DNA of 64,000 nucleotides, from positions 1 to 64,000 of the forward strand of contig CAZYQE010000005.1 in assembly GCA_964650315.1 (NCBI GenBank), read 5' to 3'. This DNA comes from CAJMSU01 sp964650315 (GTDB taxonomy: Bacteria; Bacillota_I; Bacilli_A; RF39; UBA660). Below, one piece after another: positions 25,458-33,999 of the stretch (its first letter is position 1; every line of letters starts with the position of its first letter). A program made the position numbers and the translations under genes. The notes beneath the pieces are model-generated. The model saw only the letters and a list, made by a program, of their open reading frames with translations. It made no database searches and was not told where the DNA came from.

Positions 25458-25660
25458 TTATTTATCCCCTTTCTATATTTAAAATAATTAAACATTATAA
25501 AACCAATTATAAAAAAATAACATTCATACCTAGTAAATAAAAAACATAAATAATCTTTTAAACTAACACCAAAACTTAATAAATTTAAATATAATATAAA
25601 ATAACTAAAACCAATAATCATAAGTATATAACTAATTATAATACCTAGTGTTCTATTCAT
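25454..25660 (-). CDS. Small two-pass membrane protein, unknown
   Basis: This 68-residue protein has two hydrophobic segments (about residues 6-28 and 46-60) separated by a short loop containing two cysteines (YLCFLFTRYECYF), and a basic C-terminus. It is coupled by a four-base overlap with the DUF3603-like gene downstream. Nothing further can be inferred. Confidence 0.6.
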   Translation of the reverse strand: MNRTLGIIISYILMIIGFSYFILYLNLLSFGVSLKDYLCFLFTRYECYFFIIGFIMFNYFKYRKGINK

Positions 25661-25713
25661 ATTAAAGTTTATGATACTTCTTTTTTTAGTATACTTTTAT
25701 TTATTATTTATAT

Positions 25714-25748
25714 ACAAAAAAATAGTAAAATTATTTACTATTTTTATT
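25714..25748 (-). terminator. Intrinsic terminator after rmuC
   Basis: Minus strand: AAAATAGTAAATAATTTTACTATTTT-type stem (AATAGTAAA/TTTACTATT) followed by a T-run. Confidence 0.75.
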
Positions 25749-26804
25749 TTCTAATTTATTAACTTCTACTTTATTAATAGTATCAAATTTCTTAGTAATC
25801 TTATCTGTAGTAATAGATACATTTTCGATATCTTTATTAACAGTTTGAATACTTCTAGATAATTTATCCCAACGTTCTTTATATCTAGAAAATTCTATTC
25901 CAAGTTTATTTAATTCTTCATGAATAATAGATGTATATTTATCTCTTTCCATATTTTTAATAATCATTTCTACTACAGTAAGTGTTGAGATTAGAGTTGT
26001 TGGTGAAGTTATCCATACACGTTTTTTATAAGCATATTCTATAATATCAGAATGATATGCATTAATTTCTGCAAAGATTGCTTCTGCAGGTAAGAATAGA
26101 ATAGCTTGATCTGTAGTTTCTCCTGGAATTATATATTTATTACTAATAGCATCTATATGCTTCTTCATATCTTGTTTAAATAGTTTTTCTGCTGCAGTCC
26201 TTTTATCATTAGGTAAATTCTTATCCACCATAATTTGATAGTTTTCCAGTGGAAATTTAGAATCTATGGCAATAGTTCCTAAAGGTTCTGGTGCAAATAT
26301 TACTGAATCTGCAATTACCCCAGTACTTAAAGTATATTGCAATTTATATACTTTATCATTCTTCTCACCAAATACATTAACTAAAATATGTTTTAAATTA
26401 ACTTCTCCAAAGATACCTCTAGTTTTCTTATCAGTTAGAATACTTTGCAGACTAACAATATCAGTAGATAGATTCTCTATTTTCTTTTGAGCTTCATCTA
26501 TCTTAGATAATCTTTCTATAACATTCATAAAAGTCTTATTAGTCTTTTCAAAGTTTTGATCTAATCTTTCATTAACTTTCTCATTAATAGCTAATAATCT
26601 TTTTTCTACTTGATCATTTAATTTATTAAAATCACTATTTAAGTTATTATTTAAATTATCTTTAAATTCACCTAACTCTTTTATCATATTAACTTCAAGT
26701 CTTCCAAGTCTTTCAGTAATTCTAGCTTCATTAATATTTTTAAATAATGAAATAATAGTTAAAATAATTAATATAATTAATAATCCTATAATAATATAAT
26801 CCAT
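25731..26804 (-). CDS. rmuC: RmuC-family DNA recombination protein
   Basis: This 357-residue protein starts with a membrane segment (residues 3-21). A long coiled coil follows (about 25-130). The C-terminal nuclease-like RmuC domain includes LTDKKTRGIFGEVNLKHIL, ADSVIFAPEP, IAIDSKFPLENY and KRVWITSPTTLISTLTVVEMI. RmuC limits inverted-repeat rearrangements, probably as a membrane-tethered endonuclease, with Asp and Lys of the AIDSKFP motif in the active site. A ribosome site precedes the ATG. It is followed by its own terminator. Confidence 0.93.
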   Translation of the reverse strand: MDYIIIGLLIILIILTIISLFKNINEARITERLGRLEVNMIKELGEFKDNLNNNLNSDFNKLNDQVEKRLLAINEKVNERLDQNFEKTNKTFMNVIERLSKIDEAQKKIENLSTDIVSLQSILTDKKTRGIFGEVNLKHILVNVFGEKNDKVYKLQYTLSTGVIADSVIFAPEPLGTIAIDSKFPLENYQIMVDKNLPNDKRTAAEKLFKQDMKKHIDAISNKYIIPGETTDQAILFLPAEAIFAEINAYHSDIIEYAYKKRVWITSPTTLISTLTVVEMIIKNMERDKYTSIIHEELNKLGIEFSRYKERWDKLSRSIQTVNKDIENVSITTDKITKKFDTINKVEVNKLENKNSK

Positions 26805-26814
26805 ATAAACACCT

Positions 26815-27393
26815 CTAATCTATATTAAATCTTTTACTAACAATTTTAGATATAATATAAGCTACTACTAACATAATACAAACAATAATAATTGTCATAA
26901 TATCAGTCATACTTTCTATTATACTTTTACCTACATAACCCCAAAATATTACCATAAATATCTTTCCAATTAGTATAGATGTGATAAACTTTCTTTTAGA
27001 AACTTCCGCAACACCACAAATAATATTAATTAAAAAAGCTGGCGTAAATGGTAATGCTACTAATAATACTAATCCTGAAAAAGATATATTTTTTATTTTC
27101 TTTACCCCTCTTTTAACTTTCTTTTTATATTTGCCCTTAAATATACGATATAAATATTTATCAGATAAATAATAAAATAACAAATATGATAAGAAACATC
27201 CTGTACATGTTGCAATCCAAGATATAGATATTCCTACTACAGGTCCAAAAGCATTAGTATTTAAAGCTACAAACACTGCTAATGGTAAAACAGGAAGAAA
27301 TGATTCTATTAATACTAATAAGAATCCAAATAAAATACCACCTGATGAAATAAAATTAGTAGAAAACTCTACAAATGAATTTATTATATCCAT
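26815..27393 (-). CDS. VTT-domain (DedA/TVP38-type) membrane protein
   Basis: This 192-residue protein has about five or six hydrophobic helices. The VTT/SNARE-associated core is visible in LIESFLPVLPLAVFVALNTNAFGP, the tandem Gly segments and VALPFTPAFLINIICGVAEVSKRKF. Related DedA and TVP38/TMEM64 proteins flip phospholipids or undecaprenyl phosphate or sustain membrane potential. The ATG at 27393 follows AAGGTGAT. It lies between rhodanese and rmuC on the same strand. Confidence 0.87.
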   Translation of the reverse strand: MDIINSFVEFSTNFISSGGILFGFLLVLIESFLPVLPLAVFVALNTNAFGPVVGISISWIATCTGCFLSYLLFYYLSDKYLYRIFKGKYKKKVKRGVKKIKNISFSGLVLLVALPFTPAFLINIICGVAEVSKRKFITSILIGKIFMVIFWGYVGKSIIESMTDIMTIIIVCIMLVVAYIISKIVSKRFNID

Positions 27394-27426
27394 AAGTATC
27401 ACCTTATAACTAATTATATTACATAT

Positions 27427-27708
27427 TTATTTTATTAACAAGTAATAGTTATATCCACCTACTACATTTATAGTATTAAATCCCATACTATTTAATTCAT
27501 TAGAAACTCTATTACTTATAACTCCACTATCACAATATAAATAATAAGTTTCATTTTTATTCAGATAATCACTTGGATTAATAATTAAATAATTACTAGG
27601 AATATTAATTGCTCCTGGAATATGAGAATTATTATATTTAAATTTATCTCTAATATCTATTATATTAACATTATTTAATTCTAATAAATCTTCCATACTT
27701 ATATTCAA
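27427..27708 (-). CDS. Rhodanese-like domain protein
   Basis: This 93-residue protein is a stand-alone rhodanese domain: NIIDIRDKFKYNNSHIPGAINIP, then the active-site loop YLYCDSGVISNRVSNEL with the catalytic Cys at about residue 68, and GFNTINVVGGYN near the end. Such proteins carry persulfide sulfur in the cytoplasm. It is the first gene after the terminator of the secretion locus. Confidence 0.9.
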   Translation of the reverse strand: MNISMEDLLELNNVNIIDIRDKFKYNNSHIPGAINIPSNYLIINPSDYLNKNETYYLYCDSGVISNRVSNELNSMGFNTINVVGGYNYYLLIK

Positions 27709-27733
27709 AGTATCACCCCTAATATAAAATATG

Positions 27734-27764
27734 AAAAAAAAAGAATCTAAATAATTATAGATTC
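27734..27764 (-). terminator. Terminator at the 3' end of the hybrid secretion/pilus locus
   Basis: Minus strand: GAATCTA, loop, TAGATTC followed by nine Ts (27742-27734), immediately after the stop codon of the last gene of the cluster. Confidence 0.85.
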
Positions 27765-29054
27765 CTATTTTACTATATATGGTTTTGATTTAGTTCCTTT
27801 TCCACCTTTAACCATAGTATCACTAGCTAACATAATAACTGGTCTTATATCAGAAACTGTCATTGCCTCTGTAATAGAAATTTCTCCAGTATTACTAATA
27901 TAGAAAATATCAGTATTATTATTCTTTGAAGCAGTTCCTAATAACCATTCATAATCAGTAGCTAAGAAATTATAATTTTGACACGAAGGATCAGTATCTT
28001 TTTTACAATTTGGATCTAAACTTACAAACATATAATCAGAAACAGTAAGTAATCCTATTTTTTGTTGTGATAGAATTTCACTACATTCTGCAGAATTATC
28101 TTTAACGGCACTACCTACTGCTCTTTTTCCTATACACACATCAAAAGGAACCATTTTAGCTTTATCGCTAGCTGTTAAAAATTTCGTATCTTTGTCTTTG
28201 TCTTTATATGCTTTTTTTAGAAATTGACGCATTCTACTAGCTTTATAGTCATTGATACCTGCATTATATCCTTCCGCAGTATTATATCTATCATCCCATG
28301 TTGAAGAATTATCATAAACACTATTTAAAACTAGCATAACTTCATTATTACCACTAATTTTTACTGCACGCCATTTTTTCTTTCCCATCTTAACGTAGTT
28401 TCTAAGTTTTTCTCCACGATATACATAACCATTATTAACACTATATAAACCTTCACCACTAGTTACAGTTTTTTCTTCTAATTTTTTATATAGTTCAGTA
28501 GTATTATAATCAGAACCACAATTTAAATATGGAGTATATACATATTTACCATCTATTTTCTTTACACTAACTTTACCAGAACAACTAGCATCCTCACCAA
28601 GATATTTTGTAAAATCATCCATATACTCATTATTAATTAAAGTTGTTGAAGTAATTTCAACTACTTGTTTACTATTAGGTAATTTTTTCTTATTATCAGC
28701 AAAATATGATTTGGCAGCATCTTTTAATACATCTTCTACATCTTCATATGAATAAGAAGGTCCACTAAATATAGATGCAATACCCATAATAAGACCTATT
28801 ACTAGAAAAGCTCCTAAAATTCCACCCATAATAAATATTAAGCGTCTCTTCAATTCTCTATTTCCACCAAAACCTCTAGGAGATGAACTAGGATTATCAT
28901 CCACTATTGGATCAATATCTATTTCTAAATCTTCATTTTCATTTTCTACAGTAGCAGCACTATCTTGTGAAACCTCTTTTTCTTCTACTTCTGTTTCCAT
29001 AGTAGAATCTTCTTCTTTTTTATCTTCTTTTATAGTTTCAACTTTATCATCCAT
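27765..29054 (-). CDS. Membrane-anchored surface protein, related to the 601-residue protein of the same locus
   Basis: This 429-residue protein has an acidic cytoplasmic head (1-68), one membrane helix (about 71-94) and an outer part. The stalk (about 100-178: VLKDAAKSYFADNKK ... CSGKVSVKKIDGKYVYTPYLNCG) has two cysteines and matches the stalk of the protein at 49311-51116. The C-terminal module (about 195-429) begins near KKWRAVKISGNNEVMLVL, has a cysteine-containing middle and ends IRPVIMLASDT...KGGKGTKSKPYIV. That ending recurs in the 601-residue protein. The fold may be C-type-lectin/FGE-like, which would suit an adhesin; this is inference. Last gene of the locus. Confidence 0.8.
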   Translation of the reverse strand: MDDKVETIKEDKKEEDSTMETEVEEKEVSQDSAATVENENEDLEIDIDPIVDDNPSSSPRGFGGNRELKRRLIFIMGGILGAFLVIGLIMGIASIFSGPSYSYEDVEDVLKDAAKSYFADNKKKLPNSKQVVEITSTTLINNEYMDDFTKYLGEDASCSGKVSVKKIDGKYVYTPYLNCGSDYNTTELYKKLEEKTVTSGEGLYSVNNGYVYRGEKLRNYVKMGKKKWRAVKISGNNEVMLVLNSVYDNSSTWDDRYNTAEGYNAGINDYKASRMRQFLKKAYKDKDKDTKFLTASDKAKMVPFDVCIGKRAVGSAVKDNSAECSEILSQQKIGLLTVSDYMFVSLDPNCKKDTDPSCQNYNFLATDYEWLLGTASKNNNTDIFYISNTGEISITEAMTVSDIRPVIMLASDTMVKGGKGTKSKPYIVK

Positions 29055-29068
29055 AATAATACCTCCTA

Positions 29069-31276
29069 TTAATTATCAAAAAAATCATCAAAGAATTCAT
29101 CGTCTTCCTCGTCTTCAATAACTAAGTTATTTTTAGCAGGAGGAACAGTTTGTAGCTTATTTTCTTTCTTATCATTAAGTGTTTCAACAACTTTAGGTTT
29201 TTCATCAAGAGTCTCCACAGGAGTTTCATCTTTCTTCTCTGATACAGGAATTTCACTAGTACCACTAGAAATCTTACCTTTAGCTTTCTTTTCTTCCTCT
29301 TCTTCTTTCTCTAATTCTGCAATTTTAGCATCAATTTTCTTTACTAAATCATCTACATTAAATCCAGAAGGTTCTTCCTCTTTTTCTTCTCTTTGAGTTA
29401 CAGGACTAGTAGGTTTAGAATTTGCTAGAGGATCTTCAATGTTTGGAGCAAAAGGACTAGCAGCAGGTCTTTGCATTCCAGATAATCCTGGAGGCGGACC
29501 AGCCATTCCTCTATGCATAGGCATTTCTTCCATTGTATTATCTGAACTAGCATTCATCATATCTAATAACTTTTTCTTTTTACGTTCTTTAACAAATTCT
29601 TTTATATCAAAAGTATGAACTTCTTCTTTTTGTCTATGAGGATATTTAGCAATAGGATATCTTTCACCCCAGTTTAATTTATAAAATGGAGTAAATTTAG
29701 TTTTAAATGGTTGTTTTCTAAGTCTTAGGATAACAACCTCAAATTGTTTCATTCTTTGTAGATCAGAAACTGTTACCAATGGTGTAGATGCTGTTTTATC
29801 ATCTTTCTTAGACTTCTCCTCACCACACATCTTAGAAATTTCTTCTAAAGCCTTCAACTCAGTAGTAATCAAATAAATAATATTACCACAGTTACCTCTA
29901 ATAGTCTCTGCTTCTTCTTTACCATAAACTTGATCTAACTGAGCAAAGTTTTGAATAATCATTGTAAATCTAATTTTTCTAGAACGAGCTGCTGTAATCA
30001 TAGTAGTAACATCTTTTAATGGTGGCATATTTGCAAACTCATCAAGTATGAAGTTAGTTCTAACTGGAAGTCCACCACCATGTTTTTGTGCAACTCTAAT
30101 TAATGTTTCATATATTTGCTTCAATAAGATTGTAACTAATGAGTGATATGTTTTCTTTTCATCTTGAATAACTATGAAAACAGCTGTTGGTCTTTCACCA
30201 ATAGACTCTAAATTTATATCACTATGAGATAACATTTCACTCAAATTCTCACGTGATGCAAATAATTTAACTTTTTGTTTAAATACTGATAAGATACTAC
30301 CTTTAGTATCTGTAGGAGCCATAATTGTACTAGAAGCATTAATTGCAGCTGCACTAGCTGGATCCTTTTCTGCAAAATATTCTTTAATATATGTAGAACC
30401 ACCAAATTTTTCTTCACCAACTGTAGTAGCTAGTGAAATACTATTGATGTTAATCTCATCTTCTTTAGCATCTTCAAATAAACCTAAAGCAACCCCAGAA
30501 AAATAATCTGCAGAAGTCTTTTCCCAGAATGGGTCAGCATTCTTATTTGAATCATCATATAATATATTTAAAGCTAAGTCATCTAATAACTCTATTGCTT
30601 TATCTTGATTACCTGATTTATACATTTGATAAGGTAAAGACATAGGATTCCAAGCATTACCATTTTGTGGATCACGGAAATTAAGTAATAATATTTGATA
30701 TCCTCTTTTACGTAGCATATTACTTGTTTTCTCATAAATTTCACCTTTAGGGTCAGTAATAATCATTGATTCTTTACTTTTTGCTAAACTATAAACTAAA
30801 GGTAATACAACAGCTTGAGTTTTACCAGAACCAGTAGCACCAATAACTAATGAGTGATATTCACTATTATCTACCCACATTTCTTTTTCATTTAAAATTA
30901 AGGAAACTCCAGATGATTTAGAATTTTTTTGTCTAATCTCAACTCTATCTAATTCTTCTTTTATTTCACGGTCTTTTGCCCATCTAGAATAACCTTTATC
31001 CTTTTTATCTGTAGTAAGACCAAATCCTTTATCCATATCAAAAAAATAAGAACTAACACTAGCAAATAATCCTACTAATACTAATACATACAATACAAGT
31101 GTAGCAACAATAAATCTAGGCCCAAAGGCAGGTAATGGATTTAATCCATACAAATAACCTTCAGTAGCAAAACTATTGACATTAAGTACACCTATAGCAA
31201 CAACATAAAGTAAAAATACAGCAAATATTCCAAATATAGTAAGATCTTCTGGATCTGCTCTAAATTTTAGTTTCAT
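29069..31276 (-). CDS. virD4: VirD4/TraG-type coupling protein of the type IV secretion system
   Basis: This 735-residue ATPase has two N-terminal membrane helices (about 13-33 and 55-78). The RecA-like domain has Walker A GATGSGKT at residues 146-153, DPKGEIYEKT, and Walker B FILDEFANMPPL, then the TMIIQNFAQL and GNCGNIIYL motifs of TraG/VirD4. Coupling proteins recruit DNA or protein substrates to the channel. The last 190 residues are an unusual Pro/Glu/Lys-rich tail ending in an acidic run, perhaps a docking arm. No relaxase gene is in the window, so the substrate is unknown. Confidence 0.95.
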   Translation of the reverse strand: MKLKFRADPEDLTIFGIFAVFLLYVVAIGVLNVNSFATEGYLYGLNPLPAFGPRFIVATLVLYVLVLVGLFASVSSYFFDMDKGFGLTTDKKDKGYSRWAKDREIKEELDRVEIRQKNSKSSGVSLILNEKEMWVDNSEYHSLVIGATGSGKTQAVVLPLVYSLAKSKESMIITDPKGEIYEKTSNMLRKRGYQILLLNFRDPQNGNAWNPMSLPYQMYKSGNQDKAIELLDDLALNILYDDSNKNADPFWEKTSADYFSGVALGLFEDAKEDEININSISLATTVGEEKFGGSTYIKEYFAEKDPASAAAINASSTIMAPTDTKGSILSVFKQKVKLFASRENLSEMLSHSDINLESIGERPTAVFIVIQDEKKTYHSLVTILLKQIYETLIRVAQKHGGGLPVRTNFILDEFANMPPLKDVTTMITAARSRKIRFTMIIQNFAQLDQVYGKEEAETIRGNCGNIIYLITTELKALEEISKMCGEEKSKKDDKTASTPLVTVSDLQRMKQFEVVILRLRKQPFKTKFTPFYKLNWGERYPIAKYPHRQKEEVHTFDIKEFVKERKKKKLLDMMNASSDNTMEEMPMHRGMAGPPPGLSGMQRPAASPFAPNIEDPLANSKPTSPVTQREEKEEEPSGFNVDDLVKKIDAKIAELEKEEEEEKKAKGKISSGTSEIPVSEKKDETPVETLDEKPKVVETLNDKKENKLQTVPPAKNNLVIEDEEDDEFFDDFFDN

Positions 31277-31347
31277 ATCACTACACCCTCTCTAGTTTAT
31301 TTTATCACGATTTTATATCTCTATCAACTCACAAGTCCAAATTAGAC

Positions 31348-31857
31348 TTACCATTCCCCGCCTTCATCAGGAGGTGGTAACCCTTTATCTGATGCATCTA
31401 TTTCATCTTGTTCTTTTTCCTCTTTTTTATATTTTTTAGGATTCATAATCTGTAAATATGTTTTGTTTGTAACTTTTGATTTAATATCATAACTAATATT
31501 ATCACCCATCCACTTACAACTTAAAACATCTTCATTATATTCACATTCAATTAGTGTTCTAAATTCGTTATCTAAATAAAAGTATATATATATTTCACCA
31601 ACAGTGTCTACTTCTTTAAATGTAATAGTACGATAATAATTATATTTTCTACTATTTAAATAATCAATAATGTTTGAATATAGTTTTTCTTTTCTTTTTT
31701 TATCCATTTTTAGAACTTTACTATTTTCAAAAGAAACATCATTAATACTAACCTTTTTAAAATATGGATCATTATTCATGTTAGATATAATAAATGCAGC
31801 AACAATAACACCTAAAATAAACAATACTGCTAATAGACTTTTTAATTTATTATTCAT
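31348..31857 (-). CDS. Single-pass membrane protein in the VirB8/PrgL position; identity unproven
   Basis: This 169-residue protein has one N-terminal membrane helix (residues 6-26) and an outer domain (about 35-135) with alternating strands (YYRTITFKEVDTVGEIYIYFYL, then LIECEYNEDVLSCKWMGD). It ends in an acidic/Pro tail. Topology and size fit VirB8-like proteins. In enterococcal pCF10 the order is VirB6, VirB3, VirB4, VirB1-like PrgK, VirB8-like PrgL, then the coupling protein further on; this gene holds the PrgL slot. I see no diagnostic motif. Its ATG overlaps the stop of the hydrolase gene (TAATG). Confidence 0.6.
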   Translation of the reverse strand: MNNKLKSLLAVLFILGVIVAAFIISNMNNDPYFKKVSINDVSFENSKVLKMDKKRKEKLYSNIIDYLNSRKYNYYRTITFKEVDTVGEIYIYFYLDNEFRTLIECEYNEDVLSCKWMGDNISYDIKSKVTNKTYLQIMNPKKYKKEEKEQDEIDASDKGLPPPDEGGEW

Positions 31858-33974
31858 TATTTCTTACCTCCATATTTTTTCAAAAAACCTCTAGCATATG
31901 CATATCTATTTGACATAACAGGTTTTCCTGCCCTTTCATAAGTTTGTTCAAAATAATCTGTTGCCTCTATAACGTTGCGTATTTTACTCAAATGTTTTGC
32001 ACTACCATTTCCACCTTTATTAAGTTCATACCATATATAATCAAGTTGAACACCTAAATCATACCATTTTTTACCCTTCTTTTTAGCCATATTATTAAGT
32101 CCAACAAATCTACCACCAACACTCCATTGAGCTAATCCTCTTCCTGGACCATTAGCTTGAATAGATTTTGGATTCATACCACTTTCTTGTTGTAGATTAC
32201 CCATAATACCAGCAGTCGCTTCTTTAGATACTTTTTTATTTCTAAAATAATTCCATACCTTTTGAGCATTATTTGAACCTACTAGTTTTGTTGATGCTAC
32301 TTTAGGATATTTAGGAGTAACAAAACCATTACAACCAGTTCCTTTTACTGTTCTAGTATGACGTCCAACCCTAGCAGTCGGATCATATCCAGTATTACCT
32401 TCAATAGTACTTACCATACCATTTTTATATTTTTCAACTATACCTATATGTGAAAGATTAGCAGCATTCTCATGATTATACCAAATTATTAAATCACCTG
32501 GTTGAGGTTTATAATTTGAATTTATTGAATGCCATGTTCCATGTTTATTATTAACATAATAATCATAGAAAGATGAAACAGAAGAATAATGAGGAATAAT
32601 TGCTTTTTTAATTTCTGCTTCATTTGCACACCAAGATACAAATGCTGCACACCAAGCATCATTTTTAGGGTTATTCAAACCCATAAATCTTTGATATTTA
32701 TTTCCATGTTCCTTATTTCTATCTGGATTAGATGATTTTAATTGATCCTGAGCAATTTTTACTAACCTATTAGCATAATCAGAATCAGTTACTTCTTCTT
32801 CCTCTTCCTCTTCCTTACCATATATATCTTCAAATCTAGTTACATAATCAAAAACTTCTTCTGCTATTTCTTCATAACCTTTCTTATGAGATGGTAAATA
32901 TTTTGGTAATAAATCATTTATTAACTTTTTACTAAATTGTTTTTCATCAAATTCATAACTTTCATCAGTCTTCTTTAACATTGCATCTGCAATTTCTTTT
33001 ATTCTTGCATCATCAAAACTAGAATAAGTAATACTATTATCTTCAGAGTTTAAAGCAAAATATACTCCAACTACATACAATGGATTAAAATCCTTATCAT
33101 TTTCTTTATAATCAGATCTAATATCTTTTACTCTTTTATGAAAAGCTTTTGCATTAGGATCATCATTATCACATTTATCTTCTTTTACATAATCTACTAC
33201 ACATAAACCATCATCTACTGAGCCAGAACCACCTGATGAAGAAGAACCTGCAACTACAATAGTACCTGCTATTAATATCAAAAAGAAAAAAGCAGGTATA
33301 GTCCAAAGAATCAATTTCTTCTTAATCATTGATCCTTTCATATCAAATGGAGAATTTTTCTTTTCACCATCTCCATCTTTTTTTCCTCCACCTGCTAGCG
33401 AATTGCCAGCACCTAATTTATTAGCTTTATCTGCTATTTCAGCAGCTGCTTTAACTTGTGGAATAGGAACATGTTTAGCAATTTTTATTGCCGCATCTAG
33501 TTTTTTCTTTCTATCTTCTGCTTCTTTATCACCTTGTGGTTTAGAATTTCCCTTCATACCATTCAAAAGTTGACGTCCGTTATTTTGACTACCTGGTCCA
33601 TTGGGTGATTGTAGCTTAGGACCTCCTGGTGCTTGATTAGCTCCTGCAGCTCCCTTACCAGCTGCTCCTGCTCCACCTGCACCCATAGACGTTGCCATAT
33701 TTGCAGCATCTAGAGCACCCGTATCTTTGGCTTTTTTTGCAGCTTTACCAAATTTACCACCAGTTGCCTTATTTAACTTTTTACCTAACTTTTGTTCTGC
33801 TTTATCTATTCTTTTACCAACAATAGGTGCACTTTTGGCTTGATCATAAACAGCTCCCCCTGTTCCACCAGTAAAATAATCTATAGCACCTTTAGCAGCT
33901 ACACCTGCAGCTTCTTTAGCAGCTTCATTCTCTTCTGCTTTTTTTATTTGTCTTTGATCATTACTATCAGCCAT
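31857..33974 (-). CDS. VirB1/PrgK-like bifunctional wall hydrolase (CHAP plus phage-tail-type lysozyme)
   Basis: This 705-residue protein starts with a long Ala/Gly/Lys-rich cytoplasmic region (1-215) and has one membrane helix (about 219-242). A helical stalk (255-395) with an all-Glu run follows. The CHAP amidase/endopeptidase domain has Cys442 in DAWCAAFVSWC and His509 in LSHIGIVEKY. The lysozyme/transglycosylase domain (about 575-705) contains KEATAGIMGNLQQESGMNP and GRGLAQWS. It would open peptidoglycan locally for the channel. The ATG at 33974 follows GGTGAT; a GTG nine bases upstream is the alternative. Confidence 0.92.
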   Translation of the reverse strand: MADSNDQRQIKKAEENEAAKEAAGVAAKGAIDYFTGGTGGAVYDQAKSAPIVGKRIDKAEQKLGKKLNKATGGKFGKAAKKAKDTGALDAANMATSMGAGGAGAAGKGAAGANQAPGGPKLQSPNGPGSQNNGRQLLNGMKGNSKPQGDKEAEDRKKKLDAAIKIAKHVPIPQVKAAAEIADKANKLGAGNSLAGGGKKDGDGEKKNSPFDMKGSMIKKKLILWTIPAFFFLILIAGTIVVAGSSSSGGSGSVDDGLCVVDYVKEDKCDNDDPNAKAFHKRVKDIRSDYKENDKDFNPLYVVGVYFALNSEDNSITYSSFDDARIKEIADAMLKKTDESYEFDEKQFSKKLINDLLPKYLPSHKKGYEEIAEEVFDYVTRFEDIYGKEEEEEEEVTDSDYANRLVKIAQDQLKSSNPDRNKEHGNKYQRFMGLNNPKNDAWCAAFVSWCANEAEIKKAIIPHYSSVSSFYDYYVNNKHGTWHSINSNYKPQPGDLIIWYNHENAANLSHIGIVEKYKNGMVSTIEGNTGYDPTARVGRHTRTVKGTGCNGFVTPKYPKVASTKLVGSNNAQKVWNYFRNKKVSKEATAGIMGNLQQESGMNPKSIQANGPGRGLAQWSVGGRFVGLNNMAKKKGKKWYDLGVQLDYIWYELNKGGNGSAKHLSKIRNVIEATDYFEQTYERAGKPVMSNRYAYARGFLKKYGGKK

Positions 33975-33999
33975 TTGTATCACCTACTTCTTGCTAAAA

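Noticed and set aside
33400..33920. Locally higher G+C in the hydrolase gene as a sign of transfer
   Set aside because: The rise is explained by Ala, Gly and Pro codons of a low-complexity protein region; the same occurs in the VirB6 tail.
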